Assembly (NCBI GenBank): GCA_900313125.1 | Contig: OMPZ01000205.1 | Span: 1 to 10,188 of the forward strand | Direction of reading: 5' to 3' | Origin: an uncultured Eubacteriales bacterium | GTDB lineage: Bacteria; Bacillota; Clostridia; Oscillospirales; Acutalibacteraceae | Length of the DNA stretch: 10,188 nucleotides | Shown: positions 1-5,064 of the stretch, piece after piece | Numbering within the stretch: the first letter of the stretch is position 1 | Layout of the letters: each line of letters starts with the position of its first letter | Translations under genes and position numbers: made by a program | Notes under the pieces: model-generated | The model's database searches: none | Seen by the model: the letters and a program-made list of their open reading frames with translations, nothing else | What the model was told of the DNA's origin: nothing

Positions 1-32
1 CTTAAGGTTTTTCAATTGAAATTTATTGAAAT

Positions 33-170
33 CTTAAGACTTAAAATAAAAAATATCAAAGTCGCTTCGCTCCATTTTTTAGAAACTCTCTAAAAAGATA
101 AATCTAATAAAAGGAGCGAAGCGATTTTCAATTATTATTAATTTTTCAGTTTTAAGTTTTCAGTCTTAAG
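33..170. repeat. AT-rich nested imperfect palindrome (possible miniature element and/or terminator)
   Basis: The first 209 bases hold no gene. They are strongly AT-rich and built as nested inverted repeats: CTTAAGAC at 33-40 against GTCTTAAG at 163-170; TCGCTTCGCTCC at 62-73 against GGAGCGAAGCGA at 113-124 (12 perfect pairs); and TTTTTAGA at 76-83 against TCTAAAAA at 89-96 around a 5-base loop. T-rich tracts flank the GC-rich arms on both strands, so RNA from either side could form a terminator-like hairpin. It lies directly downstream of the minus-strand vWA gene and may end that transcript. The nested arms also resemble a non-autonomous miniature repeat, but no transposase or target-site duplication is visible and the window edge cuts off the left context. 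Structure is seen directly; function is inference. Confidence 0.55.
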
Positions 171-209
171 TTGATAACATTGGTGACTGAGGGGCATTAT
201 TGGCTTGTA

Positions 210-1466
210 TTACTGCCGGTATTCATTGATAATATCGGTGATGACGTCAACAAGCAGCTTGACTTCGTGCTCGCCGATCATGGGTTCTTCGTGCGATCCG
301 CCTATGCCGGAGTCGTCCGTCAGGAAAACGTATGTGCCGCCCGTCTCTATCGCGATGGCGCGTCCGAAGGTCTCAACGTCGAGGTCGCTGCCCGAACCTA
401 CTACAGGGATAAGGCGAATGCCCTTTTTCGCAGCCGTCTCGACCGACGCCGCAAGGCTGTCTGCCGCTTCCCTGTACGGGGGCGCGTCGAAGATCAAAAA
501 CGCCAGCTTAACGGAGTCCTCCGACCAATCCGCGGCGTTCATCGTCTCGTCGAGAGCCTGTGCTACAGCCGCGATCTGACCCTTGCCGCCTGCTGCTTCT
601 TCCCTGTTGATCGTATCCTGTACCTTTTTTACATCCGACGAAAAGCCGCTGCACTTGGTCAGGTACTCGTCGCCCTCGTCGCGGTAGAAGTTTACGGAAT
701 ACCGCGTGTCCGCGTCGCCTATACGGTTTGTGATCTCGGTGAACTCGCTCTGCAAAAACGTCATTTCGTCATACATCGAGCCTGTCGAATCTATAATGAA
801 CATTATGTCCGCCTTGCTGTATTTCCTGCCCTCGCCGTCAAGCACAAGCTCCGCCTGCGAGGAATATACCGATGAGCCGCCCTGACTGCCGCTTTCCGCA
901 ATAGTCACGGGCGTTTTTTCACCGCCTGCTGCCCTGATATAAACGGTATTGCCGCCGTTCTTGTTTATCAGATAAACGCGCCCGTCATAGTCGGAAACGC
1001 CTGCCCACACCACATTGTCCTTTTCGTCTACAAGCTCGACCTTCGCATTCGGCACGGGCTTGCCGTCCTTCGTCTTGACAGTTACGGCGATCCTTTTCGT
1101 CGGGTCAAGACCGAACGCCGGGAACGTAAGTCTTTCGGAGCTTATCAGATTGGAAAAAAAGCCCCAGTTTTCGTTATCGCTCCAAACGCCTGCCGTGAGC
1201 TGACCGAACTCGGGGAAGTCCCTCGTGTAGACATCGCCGAGCCCCGTTTCCTCTTCGACCAGAACGTCAATGTCAGCTTCATCGTCGTAGCCGTAGTCGT
1301 AATCAGCGGCACTGCCCTGGGTAACTGCCGCGCCGGTCGCTTTTTGGGTCCCGGTATTCATATCGTCCGTGAAGAAAGCATCTGTCTCGGGGTAAACGTT
1401 CATTCCGCAGCCTGCCGTGCAAAGCATAACGGCAAGAGCCGCACAAATAGTTCTTTTTTTCAACAT
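210..1466 (-). CDS. Secreted/lipid-anchored vWA-domain protein
   Basis: This encodes 418 residues. I start it at 1466 because AGGAGG lies at 1475-1480, 8 bases upstream; an in-frame ATG at 1508 has no such site. Residues 1-20 are a lipoprotein-like signal (basic MLKKR, hydrophobic core, then TAGC with Cys20; Thr at -3 is not the classical Leu, so lipidation is likely but unproven). Residues 21-85 are acidic and low-complexity. Residues 124-180 look like a small beta-sandwich of the carboxypeptidase-regulatory/Cna-B kind (KDGKPVPNAKVELVD, then DGRVYL). A vWA domain spans about 219-410, with the metal-site motif D226-STGS-230 and FDAPP at 326-330. Many relatives have a GGGDxPE-type stretch where this protein has GGKGQIA (293-299), so part of the metal site may differ. 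vWA domains bind protein ligands, usually through a divalent metal; the partner is unknown. Probable role: extracytoplasmic binding or adhesion. No clear promoter is seen. Confidence 0.88.
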   Translation of the reverse strand: MLKKRTICAALAVMLCTAGCGMNVYPETDAFFTDDMNTGTQKATGAAVTQGSAADYDYGYDDEADIDVLVEEETGLGDVYTRDFPEFGQLTAGVWSDNENWGFFSNLISSERLTFPAFGLDPTKRIAVTVKTKDGKPVPNAKVELVDEKDNVVWAGVSDYDGRVYLINKNGGNTVYIRAAGGEKTPVTIAESGSQGGSSVYSSQAELVLDGEGRKYSKADIMFIIDSTGSMYDEMTFLQSEFTEITNRIGDADTRYSVNFYRDEGDEYLTKCSGFSSDVKKVQDTINREEAAGGKGQIAAVAQALDETMNAADWSEDSVKLAFLIFDAPPYREAADSLAASVETAAKKGIRLIPVVGSGSDLDVETFGRAIAIETGGTYVFLTDDSGIGGSHEEPMIGEHEVKLLVDVITDIINEYRQ

Positions 1467-1474
1467 AAGAGATT

Positions 1475-1480
1475 CCTCCT
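1475..1480 (-). promoter_or_regulatory. Ribosome binding site that fixes the vWA gene start
   Basis: Reading the minus strand, AAAGGAGGAATCTCTT leads directly into ATG at 1466. This AGGAGG core, 8 bases from the ATG, decides between this start and the upstream in-frame ATG at 1508. Confidence 0.85.
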
Positions 1481-1484
1481 TTGA

Positions 1485-1513
1485 TTTTGCAGTTTTGCAT
1501 TTCTGCATTTCTG
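1485..1513. repeat. 8-bp tandem repeat in the leader of the vWA gene
   Basis: On the plus strand three units follow each other exactly (TTTTGCAG, TTTTGCAT, TTCTGCAT) plus a partial TTCTG, about 3.6 copies. It sits just upstream of the vWA ribosome binding site. It could be a copy-number-variable tract affecting expression, or chance low complexity. Confidence 0.6.
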
Positions 1514-1554
1514 TTAATTAGTCGCACGAAAAGTCGGTATCCCTCACAGATTTA

Positions 1555-1602
1555 TAAAAAATAATAAAAAGATCGAACCGTTTCAGCTTTTGAAACGGTT
1601 CG
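1555..1602 (-). terminator. Rho-independent terminator of metY
   Basis: CGAACCGTTTCA (1574-1585) and TGAAACGGTTCG (1591-1602) form a perfect 12-bp stem with a 5-base loop. On the minus strand the stem is followed by ATCTTTTTATTATTTTTTAT, a strong U-rich tract. It lies 28 bases past the metY stop and separates metY from the vWA gene. The plus-strand side (TCTTTTGG) is weaker. Confidence 0.9.
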
Positions 1603-1630
1603 TCTTTTGGCAGAAAAAATATATCTTACT

Positions 1631-2944
1631 TTATTTTACAGCCTCGAATGCAGCGTCAAGAGCTGCGATGAGGTCGTCGGAGTTTTCGATACCTATTGAA
1701 AGGCGGATAGTGTTCGGCTTTATGCCCTGGTCGAGAAGCTCGGCGTCGGTAAGCTGTGAGTGCGTTGTGCTTGCCGGGTGGATAACGAGCGACTTAACGT
1801 CGGCAACGTTTGCGAGCAGCGAGAAGATAGCGAGGTTGTCGATGAACTTCTTTGCTGTCTCGTCGTCGCCCTTGATCTCAAATGTGAAGATCGAACCGCC
1901 GCCGTTCGGAAGATACTTCTTGTAAAGCTCGTGGCTCGGCTCGCTTTCGAGCGACGGGTGATGAACTGCTTCCACCTGCGAATGCGAATCGAGGTACTTC
2001 ACGATCTTGAGCGCGTTCTCAACGTGGCGTTCAACACGCAGAGAGAGCGTTTCAAGACCCTGAAGGAACAGGAACGCGTGGAACGGCGAGAGCGTTGCAC
2101 CGGTGTCTCTGAGAAGGATAGCGCGGATATATGTTACGAACGCTGCCGGACCTACCGCGTCGGCAAACGAAATGCCGTGATAGCTCGGATTCGGCTCGGA
2201 GATCCACGCGTACTTGCCGGAGGACTTCCAGTCGAAATTGCCGCTGTCGATGATAACGCCGCCGATAGCCGTGCCATGACCGCCGATAAACTTAGTTGCC
2301 GAATGAACGACGATATCTGCGCCGTACTCTATCGGTCTTACGAGGTAGGGCGTTGCAAAGGTCGAGTCTACAACGAGCGGAATGTTGTGGTCGTGAGCGA
2401 TATTTGCGACCTTCTCTATGTCGATGAGGTTGGAGTTCGGGTTGCCGAGCGTCTCGATGAAGATCGCCTTCGTGTTCTCCTTGATAGCGTTCTCGAATGC
2501 GCCCTCTTCGTCGGGGTCTACGAACGTAGTCGTAACGCCGGAGTTGAGCGGAAGAGTGTGCGCGAGCAGATTGTATGTGCCGCCGTAGATCGTCTTTGAC
2601 GCTACGATGTGCTCGCCGTTCTTAGCAAGCGCGCCGATCGTGTAGCTGATAGCCGCCGCGCCCGACGCCGTAGCGAGAGCCGCAACGCCGCCCTCGAGCG
2701 ACGCTATTCTCTGCTCGAAAACGTCCTGAGTCGGGTTGGTGAGTCTGCCGTAGATGTTGCCGGCGTCACGCAGACCGAAACGATCTGCTGCGTGCTGTGA
2801 ATTGTGGAATACGAACGAGGTAGACGCGTAGATCGGTACGGCGCGTGCGTCCGTTGCGGGGTCTGCCTGCTCCTGTCCTATGTGAAGCTGTCTTGTCTCA
2901 AAGTTCCATGTTTTTGTATCCTTAATGTTCTTTACGCTGCTCAT
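1631..2944 (-). CDS. metY: O-acetylhomoserine sulfhydrylase (O-acetylhomoserine aminocarboxypropyltransferase)
   Basis: A 437-residue cytoplasmic enzyme of the Cys/Met-metabolism PLP family (fold type I), at the usual length for MetY (about 430). It joins O-acetyl-L-homoserine with sulfide or a thiol to give homocysteine or methionine plus acetate, so it performs direct sulfhydrylation in methionine synthesis. Visible motifs: GNIYGRLTNPT at 62-72 (Tyr and Arg bind the PLP phosphate of the partner subunit), ATASGAAA at 91-98, ETLGNP at 164-169, VVDSTFATP at 191-199 (Asp193 contacts the PLP ring nitrogen), and HSATKFIGGHG at 214-224 with Lys218 as Schiff-base lysine. The roughly 50-residue insert after the lysine loop is typical of MetY and argues against cystathionine synthase or lyase (about 380 residues). 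The start is supported by AAGGAGAA upstream. It stands alone, with a consensus promoter, a 165-nt leader and a strong terminator. Confidence 0.95.
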   Translation of the reverse strand: MSSVKNIKDTKTWNFETRQLHIGQEQADPATDARAVPIYASTSFVFHNSQHAADRFGLRDAGNIYGRLTNPTQDVFEQRIASLEGGVAALATASGAAAISYTIGALAKNGEHIVASKTIYGGTYNLLAHTLPLNSGVTTTFVDPDEEGAFENAIKENTKAIFIETLGNPNSNLIDIEKVANIAHDHNIPLVVDSTFATPYLVRPIEYGADIVVHSATKFIGGHGTAIGGVIIDSGNFDWKSSGKYAWISEPNPSYHGISFADAVGPAAFVTYIRAILLRDTGATLSPFHAFLFLQGLETLSLRVERHVENALKIVKYLDSHSQVEAVHHPSLESEPSHELYKKYLPNGGGSIFTFEIKGDDETAKKFIDNLAIFSLLANVADVKSLVIHPASTTHSQLTDAELLDQGIKPNTIRLSIGIENSDDLIAALDAAFEAVK

Positions 2945-3016
2945 TTTATTTTCTCCTTCTGCGATATTCGCTGTTAGTTTTTAATTATAATGTTGTTTTT
3001 GAATAAGTATCGTTTT

Positions 3017-3059
3017 CGTGCCGGTCAAGCGTCACATTCGTGTGTTTACCGGCAGCACG
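3017..3059 (-). other. Hairpin in the metY mRNA leader
   Basis: In the minus-strand RNA, GCCGGU (3053-3048) pairs with ACCGGC (3025-3020). The helix is extended by CGU (3059-3057) with ACG (3019-3017) across a 3-base bulge. Inside is a second hairpin, CACA-CGAA-UGUG (3044-3033). No U-run follows, so this is not an intrinsic terminator. A competing pairing, UUACC (3063-3059) with GGUAA (3051-3047), would break the main helix. I could not match it to the SAM-I, SAM-II, SAM-III, THF or T-box consensus. Function unknown; regulation of metY is an inference from position. Confidence 0.45.
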
Positions 3060-3085
3060 GTAACCGATGTATTGTTCATACTCAT
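3032..3085 (-). CDS. Possible 17-codon leader peptide of metY
   Basis: An open frame inside the metY leader reads MSMNNTSVTVLPVNTRM followed by TGA. GAGG at 3097-3094 lies 8 bases upstream of its ATG, a plausible ribosome site. Three of its 17 codons are ATG (positions 1, 3 and 17), and the last Met codon directly precedes the stop. The 3' half of the frame overlaps the leader hairpins, so a translating or stalled ribosome would change leader folding. This would suit translation-coupled sensing of methionine supply, but one short frame can arise by chance and no attenuator terminator is visible downstream. Treat as a candidate only. Confidence 0.3.
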   Translation of the reverse strand: MSMNNTSVTVLPVNTRM

Positions 3086-3117
3086 TTCTGCCGCCTCTCT
3101 TTCCTGTCTTTACCTAT

Positions 3118-3146
3118 ATTATACATAGGTTTTGTGTATTTGTCAA
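3118..3146 (-). promoter_or_regulatory. metY promoter (consensus sigma-A type)
   Basis: On the minus strand TTGACA (3146-3141), a 17-base spacer, then TATAAT (3123-3118): a perfect match to the vegetative consensus. Transcription should begin near 3111, giving a leader of about 165 nt before the metY ATG. Confidence 0.88.
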
Positions 3147-3164
3147 ATATGCAAAATATATGAT

Positions 3165-3185
3165 GAGTTATAGGCTGGAGTTATA
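3165..3185. repeat. Direct repeat GAGTTATA upstream of the metY promoter
   Basis: GAGTTATA occurs at 3165-3172 and again at 3178-3185, 13 bases apart start to start, ending about 19 bases upstream of the metY -35 box. The position would suit a transcription-factor site; no known operator is recognised. Confidence 0.35.
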
Positions 3186-3206
3186 AGTGCGGCTTTATCG
3201 AAAAAA

Positions 3207-3479
3207 TCAGATTATCAGCTTTCTTTTGCGCCGCGGGGCGGTCACGCGGCAGTTTACAAGTATCGTGTCCTCCCCTATCAGGCGGATATTCGCCCACGGT
3301 ATGACCGTATCGTTCTGCCTGCCGAACAGCCCGAAAAACTTCGGTCTGCCGTATATCACTATCGCCACAAGACAGGCGTTTTTCGTGTCGATCTCAACGT
3401 CGTCAACGCAGCCGAGCAGCGCGCCGTCCGACTCGTTTATCACTTCTTTATGTCGAAGCTGTGCGATCCTGCAAGCCAT
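3207..3479 (-). CDS. YlmC/YmxH-family sporulation protein (PRC-barrel-like)
   Basis: This encodes a 90-residue protein. I start it at MACRIAQL because GGAGG (3492-3488) sits 8 bases upstream of that ATG; the open frame runs further upstream but without support, and the family is normally 80-90 residues. Hallmarks of the YlmC/YmxH family are visible: the N-terminal LRHKEVIN (8-15), DGALLGCVDDVEID (18-31), a hydrophobic strand LVAIVIYG (37-44), KFFGLFGR (47-54), VIPWANIRLIG (59-69) and DTILV (71-75). The fold is a small PRC-barrel-like beta barrel. In Bacillus and Clostridia relatives are annotated as sporulation proteins, with the biochemical role not settled. The basic tail APRRKRKLII is extra. 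It is divergent from the MATE gene and upstream of metY. A TATAAT at 3504-3499 lies just before the ribosome site but lacks a matching -35 box. Confidence 0.88.
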   Translation of the reverse strand: MACRIAQLRHKEVINESDGALLGCVDDVEIDTKNACLVAIVIYGRPKFFGLFGRQNDTVIPWANIRLIGEDTILVNCRVTAPRRKRKLII

Positions 3480-3528
3480 ATACAACACCTCCGCGATCAT
3501 TATATGCGGAGAAAAAGAAAAAGATTCG

Positions 3529-3557
3529 TTGACATTCGACACGATTTGAGATATTAT
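3529..3557 (+). promoter_or_regulatory. Promoter of the MATE transporter gene
   Basis: TTGACA at 3529-3534, a 17-base spacer, then TATTAT at 3552-3557. A TATAAT overlaps at 3555-3560 but would need a 20-base spacer. The start of transcription is expected near 3564, about 60 bases before the ATG at 3626. Confidence 0.8.
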
Positions 3558-3625
3558 AATAAGGATCAAACAAATAATGTTTTTTCGATGTTTCACTTTA
3601 CTTATTACACAAAAGAGGTGACGGT

Positions 3626-5011
3626 ATGGCAGAAGCAAAAGAAAAAGCCGCCAAAGACACAGTTGACATAAACACGCCGCTGTTCAAGCTTGCCGCGCCC
3701 GTATTCATTCAGGCTCTGCTGGCAATGCTGATCGGTTACGCCGATTCGCTCATGCTTACGCGCTACTCCGACACGGCTGTCGGCGCGGTCGGCAACGCGA
3801 ATCAGGTGCTTGGCTTTCTAACGCTTGCGTTTACTATCATTTCGAGCGCGTCGGGCGTTGTGGTGTCGCAGTACCTCGGCGCAAAGGCGACCGACAAGCT
3901 CAGCCGTATATATACCGTCGCGCTCGCGTTCAATTTTGCGCTCAGTCTGACTATCAGCATTATCGTGTTCTCGCTGAGCGAGGTGCTGCTCAGGTTCATG
4001 CAGCTGCCCGACGAGATGATGCCGGACGCGATGAGCTACATGAGGATAGTCGGCGGATTCATATTTCTTGAAGCGCTGATGGACACGTTCTACCAGTTCC
4101 TTCGCAGCAACGGCAAGATGGTTTTCGGAATGGTGCTGTCGCTGACGACGAACGTACTCAATATAATAGGAAACTATCTGTTCCTTTACGGTCCGCTGAA
4201 GTTTATCGGGCTGGGCGCGTCGGGCGTTGCGATATCGAGCGTTTTCAGCCGCTTCGTCGGTATGATCGTTATCGCGGTTTATTTCAAGTTTAACATCGAG
4301 GGCGACATCTCGATCAAATATCTGCGCCCGTTCCCGAAGGATATACTCGAAAGCCTTTTGAAGCTCGGCATTCCGACGGCAGGCGAAAACATATCCTACA
4401 ACATTTCGCAGATCGTTATTTCGGCGTTCGTGAACACAATGGGTATCGTCGCGATAAACACGAAGATATACTGCGGCTCGCTGACGAATTTTTCATACTT
4501 ATACTCCGTTTCGGTGGCGGTGGCGACGCAGATAATCGTCGGTCACGCCGTCGGCGCGAAGGAATACGACCTTGCGTACAAGCGCGTGATAAAGTCGCTC
4601 GTACCCGCTTTGCTCATCTCGGTCGGTATCGCTGCGGCAAACTTCCTGCTGTCGCCGCTCACGCTGCCGATATTCACCGACAACGCTCAGGCTATCGCGC
4701 TCGGTCACGACATAATGCTGATCGCGATCGTTCTTGAGATCGGACGAACGTGCAACCTTGTCATCATCAACTCCATGCGCGCGGCAGGCGACGTGAAGTT
4801 CCCGACGATGCTCGGTATCATTTCGATGTGGGGCGTATCGGTGCTGTTCGCGTTCATTCTCGGCATCGCGCTCGACCCCGTTTTGCACCTTGGGCTGAGG
4901 GGCGTATGGATAGCTATGGCGGCAGACGAGATAGTCCGCGGCATCATCGTCAGCATACGCTGGAAGCGCGGCTCGTGGAGAAACAAAAGGATAGTTAAAG
5001 ATAACGAATAG
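3626..5011 (+). CDS. MATE-family efflux transporter
   Basis: A 461-residue integral membrane protein of the multidrug and toxic compound extrusion (MATE) family, within its usual length (about 450). MATE proteins exchange sodium or protons for organic cations or other solutes across the cytoplasmic membrane. Start: AGAGGTG at 3614-3620, 5 bases before the ATG. Residues 1-14 are a charged cytoplasmic lead. The protein then has about twelve hydrophobic segments in two pseudo-symmetric halves. Each half has its signature: PLFKLAAPVFIQALLAML (18-35), YADSLMLTRY and SGVVVSQYLGAK in the first; KLGIPTAGENISYNISQ and TQIIVGHAVGAKEYDLAYKR in the second. It ends in a basic cytoplasmic tail (RWKRGSWRNKR). 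The substrate cannot be told from sequence. It is the only plus-strand gene, with its own promoter and terminator, divergent from the ylmC-like gene. No regulator gene lies beside it. Confidence 0.92.
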   Translation: MAEAKEKAAKDTVDINTPLFKLAAPVFIQALLAMLIGYADSLMLTRYSDTAVGAVGNANQVLGFLTLAFTIISSASGVVVSQYLGAKATDKLSRIYTVALAFNFALSLTISIIVFSLSEVLLRFMQLPDEMMPDAMSYMRIVGGFIFLEALMDTFYQFLRSNGKMVFGMVLSLTTNVLNIIGNYLFLYGPLKFIGLGASGVAISSVFSRFVGMIVIAVYFKFNIEGDISIKYLRPFPKDILESLLKLGIPTAGENISYNISQIVISAFVNTMGIVAINTKIYCGSLTNFSYLYSVSVAVATQIIVGHAVGAKEYDLAYKRVIKSLVPALLISVGIAAANFLLSPLTLPIFTDNAQAIALGHDIMLIAIVLEIGRTCNLVIINSMRAAGDVKFPTMLGIISMWGVSVLFAFILGIALDPVLHLGLRGVWIAMAADEIVRGIIVSIRWKRGSWRNKRIVKDNE

Positions 5012-5060
5012 CAAAAAAACAGACCGTTTGCTCACAAAGAGCAGCGGTCTGTTTGTTATA
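5012..5060. terminator. Bidirectional terminator between the MATE gene and pcrA
   Basis: AACAGACCG (5018-5026) pairs with CGGTCTGTT (5045-5053), with an inner GCTC/GAGC helix in the loop. On the plus strand TTGTTATATTT follows the stem; on the minus strand the stem is followed by seven T's. It begins right after the MATE stop and ends just short of the pcrA stop, so it serves both convergent genes. Confidence 0.9.
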
Positions 5061-5064
5061 TTTA

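Noticed and set aside
171..875. Long plus-strand open frame opposite the vWA gene
   Set aside because: It is antisense to a gene with a signal sequence, clear domain motifs and a good ribosome site, and its translation shows no recognisable domain.
1467..1508. Upstream ATG at 1508 as start of the vWA gene
   Set aside because: The added residues MQKCKTAKSKEESL would bury the signal peptide behind a charged stretch, and the AGGAGG site points to 1466.
1760..2599. 279-codon plus-strand open frame opposite metY
   Set aside because: Antisense to a full-length PLP enzyme with conserved active-site residues; no ribosome site or domain seen.
2945..3117. SAM riboswitch or Met T-box in the metY leader
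   Set aside because: Expected for a methionine gene, but I could not find the conserved SAM-I core or the T-box TGGNACCGCG sequence; only the generic hairpins reported above.
3499..3558. TATAAT boxes on the minus strand as promoters for the ylmC-like gene (3504-3499 and 3558-3553)
   Set aside because: Neither has a recognisable -35 box at 16-18 bases. The first would place the transcript start at the ribosome site, and the second is the AT-rich -10 region of the opposite-strand MATE promoter.
3480..3638. Extended 143-residue version of the ylmC-like protein
   Set aside because: The family is about 80-90 residues and begins near the LRxKEVIN motif; a GGAGG site precedes the inner ATG. The extension would also run through the MATE promoter and start region.
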